64,000 nucleotides of DNA, from assembly GCA_028285305.1 (NCBI GenBank), contig JANQPV010000022.1, positions 1 to 64,000 on the forward strand, read 5' to 3'. The notes under the pieces are model-generated. The model ran no database searches. It saw only the letters and a list, made by a program, of their open reading frames with translations, and had not been told where the DNA came from. This DNA is from Alphaproteobacteria bacterium. Its GTDB lineage: Bacteria; Pseudomonadota; Alphaproteobacteria; SMXP01. Shown here in pieces: positions 43,079 to 52,337 of the stretch. Position 1 is the first letter of the stretch, and each line of letters starts with the position of its first letter. The position numbers and the translations under genes are program-made.

Positions 43079-43627
43079 ATGTCCAGAATCCTAACATTGA
43101 TCATCGCTGCCATGTTTGCTGCTGTTGCCAGTGTTCATGCCGCTCCGCTCATTCGCGGTGCGGCGCTTTTTGAATCTCTGTCTATGGAGGGAGTAAGTCT
43201 CGCCATGTCGCCGAGAGACGCCTTCGATTTGCTCCACGCGAACGGATATACATCCGGCGCGATCACGTCCTATGAAGACTGGGGGGAGGGCTCTCTCAAT
43301 CTCGTGCGGGGGTCGTACGGCGGACCGGAGGGATACTCCTCGATCACTCTTGGCCGTGCGGACGATCGCTTGGCGCTCATTTCCGAGTCGCTTAATCGGC
43401 CCGGTATCGATGTGGGAGCGGAGATCAGCTCCGTTCAATCGCATTTTGGTATTGGGGCTGATGAAGTGGATTGCCGGCTCAACACAGCCGGTACGGGCGG
43501 GTCCTGCGCGGTGCGCGACGCAGAAGAACCCGATGCGGTGACAATGAAGTTCACCATGACTGCACAGAGTATGATGATTTTGCGTTCGGTCTCCCGTCCG
43601 AAGGAGCTCAAGAAGACATTGGAGTGA
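43079..43627 (+). CDS. Exported hypothetical protein
   Basis: 182 aa from ATG 43079; an upstream open frame to 42863 is not convincing. MSRILTLIIAAMFAAVASVHA is a clear Sec signal peptide with AxA-type cleavage. The mature part has two cysteines near the end (DCRLNTAGTGGSCAV), possibly a disulfide. No family recognised. Confidence 0.65.
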   Translation: MSRILTLIIAAMFAAVASVHAAPLIRGAALFESLSMEGVSLAMSPRDAFDLLHANGYTSGAITSYEDWGEGSLNLVRGSYGGPEGYSSITLGRADDRLALISESLNRPGIDVGAEISSVQSHFGIGADEVDCRLNTAGTGGSCAVRDAEEPDAVTMKFTMTAQSMMILRSVSRPKELKKTLE

Positions 43628-43906
43628 TACTGAACAGTTGCGATTGCCTTAGAATCACAACGCGATTGCATTTGTAATCATGGCTTATGAGATTGACTTA
43701 AGCGAAGTGGAAAACGTGCTTTTGCGAAGTCACTTCTGCAAATCTCACAGTCCTTGAAGACTTGAGAGAAGCGCCACGCAGTCTGCGCGATCTCCTTTGA
43801 TCGCCGAGAAGTGATAGTGCTGATCTTGCATTCAGCCGTCTGATTTGACTGCAAGACGTCACAGCTTGACAGGTTCACGCGCGCCAATCATGTTTATGAA
43901 GGCCAA

Positions 43907-44797
43907 CTATGGAGACCAGCTCAGGGATGTTTTCTGTTCAGAGACTGTCCAGAGTTCCGTTGCTGCTCCCTGATCCAGGGCGCACTCATCTAGCGGACAC
44001 TCGCCGACAGGGCCGATTGTCTGCGCTCTTTTTGTGGGGCCATAGAGTTTCTCAGACTCCACCTCCTTTTCCGCGGCGCACATCACTTCGGGCCAAGAGC
44101 CTTTCTCGCTCGATTGCGCGACAATCGGCGCGAGTAGGGACCATAAAATCTTGTTAAATACGCTGGCCGTGTCATTCAATAAATTGGACTTTGACGCGCC
44201 CGGATGACAGACCTGGACCAGAACGTTCTTGCGAGCCGTCTCGACCCGGCGTTGCAATTCGTATCCGAACATCATCTGTGCGAGCTTGCTCTGGGCGTAG
44301 GCGTTCCAGGCGGAGTATTTTTGATCGAAGTTGAGGTCTTCGAACTGAATTTTTTTCAGTCCCACCTTGTAGGCATTGCTCCCGACGACCACGATGCGTC
44401 CGCGCGATTCTTCGATCCTATTAAAGAGCAATCCACACAGTAGGAAATGACCGAAGTGGTTCACACCAAGCTGGCTTTCAAATCCGTCAACGGTGATCTC
44501 CTGTTTGGCCACCTGCGCGATTGCGGCATTACAAATGAGGGCGTCAATGTGAGGCGCTTTCTCGATGACTTCCACCGCTGCTTCCCGCACGGAATCCAAC
44601 GCCGCCAGGTCCATTCGCACGAACGCCACGTCGGCGTCGTTGCCAAGTTCGTTTTCCAAGGTCGCGATGGCGGCAGCTGACTTTTGAGCGTTGCGGTTCA
44701 TCATCAACACACTCGCCCCTTTGGACAAGAATAGCCGCGCCGCTTCAAATCCCACGCCATCGCTGGCGCCGGTGATGGCATATGTTCTGCCTTTCAG
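43907..44797 (-). CDS. Short-chain dehydrogenase/reductase without a canonical start codon
   Basis: SDR fold. The first usual start (GTG 44755) lies after the cofactor glycine motif, which reads ITGASDGVGFEAA when the same frame is followed upstream. A CTG codon at 44797 would give KGRTYAITGASDGVG, a normal SDR N-terminus, making 296 aa. No ATG, GTG or TTG exists in frame before an upstream stop. The catalytic YAQSK and the ICNAAIAQ motif are present. So either a rare CTG start or a damaged 5' end. It follows the TetR gene on the same strand. Confidence 0.7.
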   Translation of the reverse strand: MKGRTYAITGASDGVGFEAARLFLSKGASVLMMNRNAQKSAAAIATLENELGNDADVAFVRMDLAALDSVREAAVEVIEKAPHIDALICNAAIAQVAKQEITVDGFESQLGVNHFGHFLLCGLLFNRIEESRGRIVVVGSNAYKVGLKKIQFEDLNFDQKYSAWNAYAQSKLAQMMFGYELQRRVETARKNVLVQVCHPGASKSNLLNDTASVFNKILWSLLAPIVAQSSEKGSWPEVMCAAEKEVESEKLYGPTKRAQTIGPVGECPLDECALDQGAATELWTVSEQKTSLSWSP

Positions 44798-44971
44798 AGC
44801 GCCAAGTCGCTTCGGCGTCCAGCCCCTTCGTCCAAATTTATTCTTGGTACTTATTGTTCGATCTCCACATCAATGAGCTGATCCCATGGAAGCCAAAAAC
44901 TCATAGTCTACCCACCAATGATTTTGGACAAGAAAGAGTGGGGTGCCCCCGATCGTTCGCGTTGTCTATTG

Positions 44972-45589
44972 CTACGCCTTGTCGAGCGATCCCATTATTG
45001 CCGGGACTAGTAAGTCTGACAAGAAGGCGCGCTGTTCATCTTTGCCATAGTCGTCGCGCATGAGGAGGAGCGCATGTATGCTGATGATAAGTTCGACGAT
45101 GCGTTCATTGGAAAGGTCACGGCGGACGCGCCCCTTCGCGCGCGCCTTGTCAATCACCGGAGACCAGGTCTGTGTCATGTCGCGAAGAATTCGGTCGTTG
45201 CCTTGGAAGAGAAATTGATCAACGCGGTGATTGGTATCCTTTTGCAGAATCTCGTTGAACAACTTATCCCCTCTAGCGGCTGCAATCGAGATGACAGACC
45301 CCTCGATCAATGCTTCTTCTAGATCCTCATAGCTTTCGATCTTCTTACGGATCTTATTGCCCATTTTGATTAGGCGCCGATCCAAAATGTGTTCGATAAG
45401 TGCTGGACGATCTTCGAAAATGCGGTAGAGCGTCTTTCGAGAGATACCGGCCGCTTCGGCGATATCCGTCATGGACGTGCGGTGGGGTCCATATTGCTCA
45501 AAGCAATTTAAGGCCGCCTCGGCGATTTCGTGCTTTGAGGTGCGACTAGTACCCACACTATCAGTGTGAGTGTCCATTCTGCGGGCCAT
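44972..45589 (-). CDS. TetR-family transcriptional regulator
   Basis: 205 aa. The N-terminal helix-turn-helix is typical: EIAEAALNCFEQYGPHRTSMTDIAEAAGISRKTLYRIFEDRPALIEHIL. The C-terminal ligand domain is unassigned. It starts 28 nt after the amidohydrolase gene on the same strand, so it is probably in its operon and may control the repeats at 47453-47511. Confidence 0.9.
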   Translation of the reverse strand: MARRMDTHTDSVGTSRTSKHEIAEAALNCFEQYGPHRTSMTDIAEAAGISRKTLYRIFEDRPALIEHILDRRLIKMGNKIRKKIESYEDLEEALIEGSVISIAAARGDKLFNEILQKDTNHRVDQFLFQGNDRILRDMTQTWSPVIDKARAKGRVRRDLSNERIVELIISIHALLLMRDDYGKDEQRAFLSDLLVPAIMGSLDKA

Positions 45590-45617
45590 AGGCTTTCCTC
45601 TGCAACTTGGGACGAAT

Positions 45618-47375
45618 TTACTCCGCTGCTTGAAGTTGCTGTCCGCTCAGATTTTGTGTGATCTGGACAAAAGCGCCGGGTGTTGCACCGGTACTTTTGC
45701 CTCGTTCATGCGTGATTTCGCCGTTCACTAGAATAAAGTCATAGCCGCCCGCGCGCGCCTGACGCCGCCAATCGCCTTCCGGCATGTCGTGAACAATTTC
45801 GTATTTCTCCATATCGAAATAAAGGTTGTCGAGTTCGTAGATGAGAATATCGGCCTTATAGCCAGGCAGCAACGCACCTCTGTCTTTGATCTGTACGGAC
45901 CTTGCGTGCTTCAAACTGAGTTGAAAGTGCATGTCCTCTAGTGAGCGCAATTTCTGCTCACGAACCATCCAGATAATAAGGTCTGTGCCGTAGTGGCCCA
46001 TGCCGAAGACTTTTGTGTGCGCGCCGCCGTCGGACCCGCCACAAATGACGGCGGGATTCGCCATGAGCTGGTGCGCTTGGTCCGGCGCCGTTGCCGACAC
46101 CTGAGGTGTCTTCAATTGCAGCGCCATCTCCGTCTTCACACCTAAGTCGGTGAGAACTTCCACAACATTCCGGCCAGTCTCTTCGGCGATCTGAGCCAGT
46201 GTCTTGCCCAGCCAAGGCTCCAAATCCGAATTATCTCCAACTGCGATGACGGTTTGGCCCTCCAGAGAGGCCGCCGCATTACCGGTTGCCGCAGTGGCAT
46301 ATTCTTCGGCGAAGCGTTTCACAAACGCCGTGTCCTGCAGGAGTTTAACAGATTCTGCATCGGTATTGCACGCTATGATCTCGCGAACCCCCGACAACAT
46401 CCCCGCCACTGCGTCTAATTGCCGAATGCTCAGTTCAACCCACCCTCGGTTCACGAGAGCCCCGACGGTGATATCGCAGCCGTCCGCGCGTAGTTTCTCC
46501 AGCCAGGCGAGATCTTCTTCCACCTTTTGCGGGACCAAGTCGTGGGTTAAAAACGCATTGTGGATGACACGCACGCGCGTGCCTTTGGCGAGCTCCGCCG
46601 CTCGCTCTGTGATCGAACGATCGCCGAAATACATGATCTGAGAGATCATCTGAATGACACCTTCGCCGCGATCGACCACTGCCTTGCAGATCTCAAGAAT
46701 GGCGTCGTGATCCATTGAGTCTGTGGGCATGCACGTACCGTCCGTATCGACATGGGAATTGCCTTCAGCGCCCATGACCGACATTGAAATGCCGATGGCG
46801 CCCTGATCCATCGCTTCGTTGATGAGCCGGTGAATCTCCGCCATCTCCTCCGCACTTGGACTTCGTGTCTTTGCGCCTTCAATTCCCATCACGTACACCA
46901 AGAGCGGGTTCAGCGGCAGATAAGTCAGTACGTTGACCCCTTTGGGGAGGCCGCGAATACGGTTCATGAAGTCGGGAAACGATTCCCAGTCCCATGGTAA
47001 AGCAGATCTTTGTTGGGAAACTGGAATCTGTTCCGTTGTTTCCAACATGCCCATGATGCGTTCCTGGTTCTTTTTGCGAACCGGCGCCATACCGAATCCG
47101 CAATTCGCGTTGACGACGGTTGTCACACCGTTCCTTCCCGCATCCAAACAATATGGATCCCAAAAGAGCGCCGCATCATAATGCGAGTGCTGAGTAACGA
47201 ATCCCGGCGCGACGATCTTACCTCGAGCATCAATTCGGCGCTTGGAACTGTGAGCGCTTAGGTCTCCGATCCGCTCAATGGTATCGCTGACGATCCCAAC
47301 ATCCGCGTAGTTTCCGGAAACGCCTGTCCCATCGATGACAAACCCACCTTCTATAATCGTGTCGAATGACGCCAT
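45618..47375 (-). CDS. D-aminoacylase-like amidohydrolase (amidohydrolase family 3)
   Basis: 585 aa from the ATG at 47375 (GGAGAGG ahead). Residues 1-60 form the beta-sandwich part (IIEGGFVIDGTGVSGNYADVGIV). Metal site: QHSHYDA (HxH). ANCGFG holds the cysteine typical of N-acyl-D-amino-acid deacylases, and GGSDGGAHTKVFG holds the catalytic Asp. Likely hydrolyses an N-acyl or related amide; the exact substrate is unknown. It probably forms an operon with TetR and the SDR. Confidence 0.85.
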   Translation of the reverse strand: MASFDTIIEGGFVIDGTGVSGNYADVGIVSDTIERIGDLSAHSSKRRIDARGKIVAPGFVTQHSHYDAALFWDPYCLDAGRNGVTTVVNANCGFGMAPVRKKNQERIMGMLETTEQIPVSQQRSALPWDWESFPDFMNRIRGLPKGVNVLTYLPLNPLLVYVMGIEGAKTRSPSAEEMAEIHRLINEAMDQGAIGISMSVMGAEGNSHVDTDGTCMPTDSMDHDAILEICKAVVDRGEGVIQMISQIMYFGDRSITERAAELAKGTRVRVIHNAFLTHDLVPQKVEEDLAWLEKLRADGCDITVGALVNRGWVELSIRQLDAVAGMLSGVREIIACNTDAESVKLLQDTAFVKRFAEEYATAATGNAAASLEGQTVIAVGDNSDLEPWLGKTLAQIAEETGRNVVEVLTDLGVKTEMALQLKTPQVSATAPDQAHQLMANPAVICGGSDGGAHTKVFGMGHYGTDLIIWMVREQKLRSLEDMHFQLSLKHARSVQIKDRGALLPGYKADILIYELDNLYFDMEKYEIVHDMPEGDWRRQARAGGYDFILVNGEITHERGKSTGATPGAFVQITQNLSGQQLQAAE

Positions 47376-47921
47376 TTTTCCTCTCCAGTGATGCTGTTTT
47401 CGGGGGCATAGAGAGCTTTCACCCGCTTGAGGTCCACTCCGCCCTTTTACAAGTGACACAAACCCTTAGATTTGTCACCTTTAAAATGACACAATAATGT
47501 AACTTTGTGTCGTACTGCGGAAGCATGAGTAGAAGTCGGTGTCTCGTTTCCATTCGATTGGGACGTTTCAATGTAGGGACACCGGCGTCTCGTGTAGGCC
47601 GAAACCTGAAACATGATTTCAAGTTCACAGTGACCAGGCCCGGCGACGATACTTTTGTTTGCACCACTTTGTTTGTGCAGAGAAAACCTCTGGGTCCGCA
47701 TGGCGAAAGACGCGCTCATTCTATCGCTTTGGAAACACTTCGCCTCCGGGCGGCCATCGCCCGTGCTGGCGTCAACTTCCGTCGGTTGCATTGCCGGTGC
47801 GTTTTTCCTCATACCCAACGGGTTGAGTTAAATCCTATCGGGTTATCTGTTGAGACTTGTGCTCAAATCGCCCTACACATAGAAATTGCTGGTATGCGTT
47901 CAAAGTAGGGGTGCCGCATTC
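47376..47921. other. Intergenic region between amidohydrolase and TonB receptor
   Basis: 546 bp without a supported gene. It is the shared upstream region of two divergent genes. Open frames on both strands here (about 120-130 aa) look compositionally random and overlap each other. The only structure noticed is the pair of inverted repeats described at 47453-47511. Confidence 0.6.
47453..47511. promoter_or_regulatory. Inverted repeats, possible TetR operators
   Basis: Two dyads of related sequence: GTGACA (47453-47458) with TGTCAC (47473-47478), and GACACAA (47488-47494) with TTGTGTC (47505-47511). They lie 78 to 136 nt upstream of the amidohydrolase start and share a GACACAA core. The nearby TetR protein is the natural candidate binder. 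Confidence 0.5.
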
Positions 47922-49961
47922 ATGTGGGGGACAATCAAAACCGTTGCGATCTGCGGTTTCACATCAATCGTCTGGTTGGCTTCGGTCCACGCGCAAGACG
48001 AGATCGCCGACGTAGATGAAATCGTCGTCTATGGCCGGGCGATCGATATGATCGGCGAAGCAAAATCAGGCTCCCAAGGCATTGTCGGATATGCCGATTT
48101 CGAAAACCGTCCGCTGTTGCGGGTCGGCGAACTCTTGGAAGTCATTCCGGGCATGGTTGCGACCCAGCATTCCGGTACCGGCAAAGCCAACCAATATTTC
48201 TTGCGTGGCTTCAACTTAGATCACGGGACGGACTTTGCAGGCTTCATTGATGGAATGCCCATTAATTTCCGAACCCACGGACACGGACAGGGATATCTGG
48301 ATCTGAACTTCATGATACCCGAGCTGACCGAACGCATAGAGTTCCGTAAAGGGCCGTACTTCTCCGACGTAGGAGACTTTTCGGCAGCGGGCACCGCCAT
48401 GTTCAAAACTTACGATGCACTCCCCGCTAGCATTGCGGAGGCCACAATCGGCGAAAACGGGTTTCGCCGAGGTCTGATCGCCCATTCGGTGGAAACCGGG
48501 AACGGAACCCTTCTGATTGCAGGCGAAACGGCATTCTACGACAGCCCGTTTGATCTTGATGAAGACCTTAGAAAGTTCAATGGTTTTGCTAAGTTCAGCC
48601 GCAAGGAAGGAGCGGCGGATTGGAGTGTTTCTCTCAGCGCATACGACTCCGAATGGAAGTCGACCGACCAAGTGCCTTTGCGTGCCATTAGAGGCGGCGT
48701 GATCTCGAGGCTTGGATTTATCGATCCCGATCTGGGTGGAAACACCACGCGCATCGCCGTCAACGGACAATCGAAAATCGATAATCTCAATCTTTCCGCT
48801 TATGCTCTCTACTATGATTTCAATCTGTTCTCGAACTTCACTTACTTCGTCAATGATCCTGTGAACGGGGATGAATTTGAGCAACAAGACGAGCGGGTCA
48901 CAATGGGCGGTGCGTCTCAATACAACCGGGACCTGTTGCTCGCAGGTAAACCCATCGCCTTCCGCATTGGTGGTGACGTCCGGTATGACAGAATCTTTTC
49001 GGTTGGTCTGTTCAATACCAGGGACCGGCAACGACTGAGTACAGTTCGAGACGATACCGTCGACGAGCTCAGTCTGGGCGCCTTTTCCGAAGTTGAGATC
49101 GATTTGACAAATCGATTGCGTGCGACCGTCGGACTGCGCGGTGATTTCTATAGTTATGATGTCGATGCCAACTTGACCCAGAACTCAGGAGACGGATCAG
49201 AAGGTATTATTACCCCAGCAGCTTCCCTCGCCTGGAGGGCGTCGGATAACATCGAGTTTTATGCTAACTATGGACAGGGGTTTCATTCCAACGATGTGCG
49301 CGGTGCAGCGATCTCCGTAGACCCAGTCACCCTCGCTTCTGTTGATCCCGTTGATGTGCTCGTACGCGCAGAAGGGGCAGAACTGGGTGCACGTTATGAA
49401 CGCGACTCGTTCAACGCTTCGCTTGTCGGATTTTGGCTCACGCTGGACAGTGAGTTGGTCTTTGTTGGCGATGCGGGTACCACCGAACCCAACGACGGCA
49501 CACAGCGATTCGGCGTCGAGTTCAACACGTTCTGGCAACCAACAGAATGGATCGCGTTTGATGCAAGTGCTGCGTTTACGGACGCTGAATTTAAGAATGC
49601 CCCCGCGAACATGAACAGGATCCCTCAGGCTGTGGAGAATGTTTTCGGCGCAGGCGTTTCGTTGAAACCGTTTGAGAACTTCACCACAACAGTTCGACTG
49701 CGCCGCTTTGGGGAAGCGCCGCTGATCGAGGACGGATCCGTGTCTTCGGAGCCAACCACTGTGGTCAATCTGGGGGCTTACTATAGCTTCAAGTCTGTCC
49801 GTTTTGGGCTCGACGTCCTAAACGTATTTGACTCTGAGGATGCCGATATCACCTACTTCTATGAATCTCGCTTGGCTGGTGAACCATCGGCCGTCGAAGA
49901 TATTCATCTGCATCCGGTGGAACCTCGCCAAATTCGCGGCAGCATCCGCATTCGGTTCTGA
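47922..49961 (+). CDS. TonB-dependent outer-membrane receptor
   Basis: 679 aa from ATG 47922. Sec signal peptide ending WLASVHAQ. After a TonB-box-like EIVVYGR, the plug domain follows: LRVGELLEVIPGMVATQHSG, then KANQYFLRGFNLDHGTDFAGFIDG. The rest is a 22-strand barrel ending in IRF with the terminal Phe. The plug resembles receptors for small organic substrates rather than siderophores. It is divergent from the amidohydrolase, so it may import the amidohydrolase substrate, which is inference. Confidence 0.9.
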   Translation: MWGTIKTVAICGFTSIVWLASVHAQDEIADVDEIVVYGRAIDMIGEAKSGSQGIVGYADFENRPLLRVGELLEVIPGMVATQHSGTGKANQYFLRGFNLDHGTDFAGFIDGMPINFRTHGHGQGYLDLNFMIPELTERIEFRKGPYFSDVGDFSAAGTAMFKTYDALPASIAEATIGENGFRRGLIAHSVETGNGTLLIAGETAFYDSPFDLDEDLRKFNGFAKFSRKEGAADWSVSLSAYDSEWKSTDQVPLRAIRGGVISRLGFIDPDLGGNTTRIAVNGQSKIDNLNLSAYALYYDFNLFSNFTYFVNDPVNGDEFEQQDERVTMGGASQYNRDLLLAGKPIAFRIGGDVRYDRIFSVGLFNTRDRQRLSTVRDDTVDELSLGAFSEVEIDLTNRLRATVGLRGDFYSYDVDANLTQNSGDGSEGIITPAASLAWRASDNIEFYANYGQGFHSNDVRGAAISVDPVTLASVDPVDVLVRAEGAELGARYERDSFNASLVGFWLTLDSELVFVGDAGTTEPNDGTQRFGVEFNTFWQPTEWIAFDASAAFTDAEFKNAPANMNRIPQAVENVFGAGVSLKPFENFTTTVRLRRFGEAPLIEDGSVSSEPTTVVNLGAYYSFKSVRFGLDVLNVFDSEDADITYFYESRLAGEPSAVEDIHLHPVEPRQIRGSIRIRF

Positions 49962-49972
49962 GCGCTCGGCCG

Positions 49973-50389
49973 CTAGGTTCCCGGCGGCACGCCCACGGCA
50001 TTTCCCTGATGCTGTTCGGTGGAGGCGAGGGTGTCTAAGAGTTCGACCACCTCGCAAACCAAGCCGTCCCGCGTTTTTGCGAAGAGAATGTATTCCACAT
50101 CGTAGCTATAGCCCCGCCGACTGACGGCGTGAATGTTGAAGCGCACAACGCTGGAGGCTTCATCGCCAATTTCGTCCTGGATATCCACCTTCATCTTGCT
50201 GCCGTCATAGATTTTGTTAAAGACGGCATCGTTGAATGCACAGACTGCGTCTTTGCCCACGTGGGGTCCGGCAATATTATCCGGCAGCGAATAATTCAGT
50301 CGCCAAGTCACATCGTCGGAATACATGGCTGCAAGGGCCTCACAGTCGCCGAAGGCTTCAACAACGCGCCGCGCAGGGGTTTTGGTCAT
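49973..50389 (-). CDS. SnoaL/NTF2-like protein
   Basis: 138 aa. It has a small alpha+beta cone fold pattern: ARRVVEAFGDCEALAAMYSDDVTWRL at the N-terminus, and VVRFNIHAVSRRGYSYDVEYILF in the sheet. This suits SnoaL-like NTF2-fold proteins, which range from isomerases to non-catalytic binders. Function not predictable. It ends 12 nt after the convergent TonB receptor and follows the secreted protein gene by 28 nt. Confidence 0.75.
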   Translation of the reverse strand: MTKTPARRVVEAFGDCEALAAMYSDDVTWRLNYSLPDNIAGPHVGKDAVCAFNDAVFNKIYDGSKMKVDIQDEIGDEASSVVRFNIHAVSRRGYSYDVEYILFAKTRDGLVCEVVELLDTLASTEQHQGNAVGVPPGT

Positions 50390-50417
50390 AGGATCTCTCT
50401 TGAGGTTTTGATGCGTA

Positions 50418-51149
50418 TTAGGGGACTTGGTATCTCCACAAAATTGTGTTGTCGGTTTTGAGATCGTCTGCCCAGATCAGTTTTGCTGAGTCATCCCAGG
50501 CGATATCGTTGTATCCAAACTTTGCGCCAATCTGCTCCTCTGTGTACACCGTGGCCGTTGCCCAGCTGGAGTCGTCAAAGTCTTTTGCTTGCCAGTCAGC
50601 GGGTTCTTCGGCGATGGAGGCCTCGCACTCTTTGAGGGGTTGGCTCGATTTTTCGCATTCCGGATTGAGGGGCGCCTTATGAATGACCAATCCTCGCCAC
50701 TCCTCAGATGTCGTTGCGACGATCTCGCCGCTTTGTGTTTCGGATATTTGGGCGATGAAGCCGCCGTCGCCCATCTGTTGGAAAAGGGTGAAGCCGTCCC
50801 ACAGACGGGCGAAGCCAAACAACGATCCGATATATTCAAGGCCGCTGTCATTTTCGACATAGTCCTTCGTCACGACCGCTATGGTCAACGGGTACGCCGC
50901 GCGAAAACTGATTGTGTCGGAGTTGAATGATCTTATCGTTTCGAAGGGAACGGAATCTTGGCCCACCAATTGTCCGTTCACGTAAAGAGCAAACCAATTG
51001 TCTGCCCATACCGATGCTGTGAATTCAGTCTCTTCCGAGCTGCCTTCGGCTCGCTCTGCCTCATCGCTCTCTTGCGCAATTGCGCCGTATTCAGCAGGCA
51101 ACAAAGCCATAGCTGCGATGAGCAGATTCCTTATCCACGCCTTAGACAT
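50418..51149 (-). CDS. Exported protein with predicted beta-sandwich domain
   Basis: 243 aa with a Sec signal (MSKAWIRNLLIAAMALLPAEYGAIA). The mature part has ASVWADNWFALYVNGQLVGQ and WQAKDFDDSSWATATVYTEE, both typical of galactose-binding-like jelly-roll domains. Three cysteines in CEKSSQPLKECEAS and nearby could form disulfides. No enzyme motif is seen. The gene sits between the NTF2-like and exported SDR genes on the same strand. Confidence 0.65.
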   Translation of the reverse strand: MSKAWIRNLLIAAMALLPAEYGAIAQESDEAERAEGSSEETEFTASVWADNWFALYVNGQLVGQDSVPFETIRSFNSDTISFRAAYPLTIAVVTKDYVENDSGLEYIGSLFGFARLWDGFTLFQQMGDGGFIAQISETQSGEIVATTSEEWRGLVIHKAPLNPECEKSSQPLKECEASIAEEPADWQAKDFDDSSWATATVYTEEQIGAKFGYNDIAWDDSAKLIWADDLKTDNTILWRYQVP

Positions 51150-51203
51150 TCAAAGTGTCTCCTAACGTTGAAATCACTTGGCGATTGCTCGCGGCTGATT
51201 CCT

Positions 51204-52211
51204 TTACCCCTCCGTCACGGCTTTCAGCCATGGCGCATATGGACCATTGCTGAGGGCGGCGGCTTGGATTTGGGCCATGGCCGCGTTCGCTGCCGTTGAG
51301 GTCTGGGTGTTGGGATGAACCGGCCGGCGTAAGGGGCGCGCGCCCGCCGGCATGGCGATGATCTCCGCCATTGCCCGGGGTACATCCATGGGATCGGTTG
51401 TGCCGCCACCGCCCATGCCGCTGGCCATTTCTATATGCTGTGCATATGCTGTTTCCCTTTCTTCGCCTTCGCGTTCCAAGAGCTCAGCCAGATAGCGCTG
51501 GCCGTTTTCCCAGATCTTGGTGGGATAGCCGCCGGGCTGGATGATGGTGATTTCAACACCTGTGGGGGCCAGTTCGTAGGCCATGCTTTCAAACATAGCT
51601 TCAACACCGAATTTGGTGGAGCTATAGAGGCCGATGTTCGGGATGATCAATCGTCCGAGTTGGGACGATACCGCAAAGATGAGGCCTTGATTGCGGGCGC
51701 GCATGGCAGGCAGGGCGGCCCGGGCGACACGCTGGTAGCCCATCACGTTCGTTTGAAACATGATTTCCATGGCTTTTTCATCGGACAATTCGCCAGGACC
51801 GCCCACGGCGATGCCGGCATTGTTGACCAAAACGTCCAAGGCGCCGCCGGCAATCTCTTCCGCTTCGGCGACACCTTTGGTGACTTGTTCCGGGTCCATG
51901 ACATCGATTTCAACGATCGAGAGTTTGAGGCCTTCCTTTGATGCAACGTCTTTGAGCTCTTCAGCCTCAGGACGTTTACCACCGTCCAGATTACGCATGG
52001 AGGCGATGACCGTGGCACCGGAACGGGCGAAATGGAGAGCGGAGAGCTTGCCGAAACCTGAACTGCATCCGGTGATGAGGATCGATCTGCCGGTTAAGTC
52101 CACTTCGCTCGCGGTCTGGGCTGTTGCTTTTGTCGCCAGTGTCGCGGCGGCGAGCGCTGCCGTGCCGCCAAGGAGCTCGCGGCGATTGGGAGTGATATCG
52201 GACTTTGTCAT
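51204..52211 (-). CDS. SDR-family oxidoreductase with Tat-like leader
   Basis: 335 aa. The first ~32 residues (MTKSDITPNRRELLGGTAAL and an Ala-rich stretch ending TAQ) look like a Tat signal: twin Arg in NRRELL, a weak hydrophobic core, and an A-x-A site. The SDR part has ILITGCSSGFGKLSAL for cofactor, NNAGIAVGG, and catalytic YSSTK. An exported SDR is unusual because NAD(P) is not normally free in the periplasm. Substrate unknown. Confidence 0.82.
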   Translation of the reverse strand: MTKSDITPNRRELLGGTAALAAATLATKATAQTASEVDLTGRSILITGCSSGFGKLSALHFARSGATVIASMRNLDGGKRPEAEELKDVASKEGLKLSIVEIDVMDPEQVTKGVAEAEEIAGGALDVLVNNAGIAVGGPGELSDEKAMEIMFQTNVMGYQRVARAALPAMRARNQGLIFAVSSQLGRLIIPNIGLYSSTKFGVEAMFESMAYELAPTGVEITIIQPGGYPTKIWENGQRYLAELLEREGEERETAYAQHIEMASGMGGGGTTDPMDVPRAMAEIIAMPAGARPLRRPVHPNTQTSTAANAAMAQIQAAALSNGPYAPWLKAVTEG

Positions 52212-52285
52212 GGCGGGATCCTCTTACCTGTTTGAATTGTGAGCTGCCTTCCTCATACCACGGTCTGCTCTCGAGGCTATAAAGA

Positions 52286-52311
52286 AAGGGGCCGCCAACC
52301 GGCCGCCCCTT
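52286..52311 (-). terminator. Rho-independent terminator of the siderophore receptor gene
   Basis: Read on the minus strand: AAGGGGC and GCCCCTT form the main 7-bp stem, with a further GGCC/GGC stretch inside. A T-rich TTTCTTTAT tract follows. It lies 27 nt after the receptor stop and before the SDR gene. Confidence 0.8.
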
Positions 52312-52337
52312 GTGTACTCTCCAATCGAGAAGGGCCG

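Noticed and set aside
43628-43906. Short frame at 43680 (25 codons) in the gap before the SDR
   Set aside because: Too short, no ribosome binding site; the gap shows nothing else.
47507-47908. 133-aa open frame in the intergenic region, and an opposing 123-aa frame
   Set aside because: Both are basic, Cys-rich and without recognisable motifs or ribosome binding sites, and they overlap each other.
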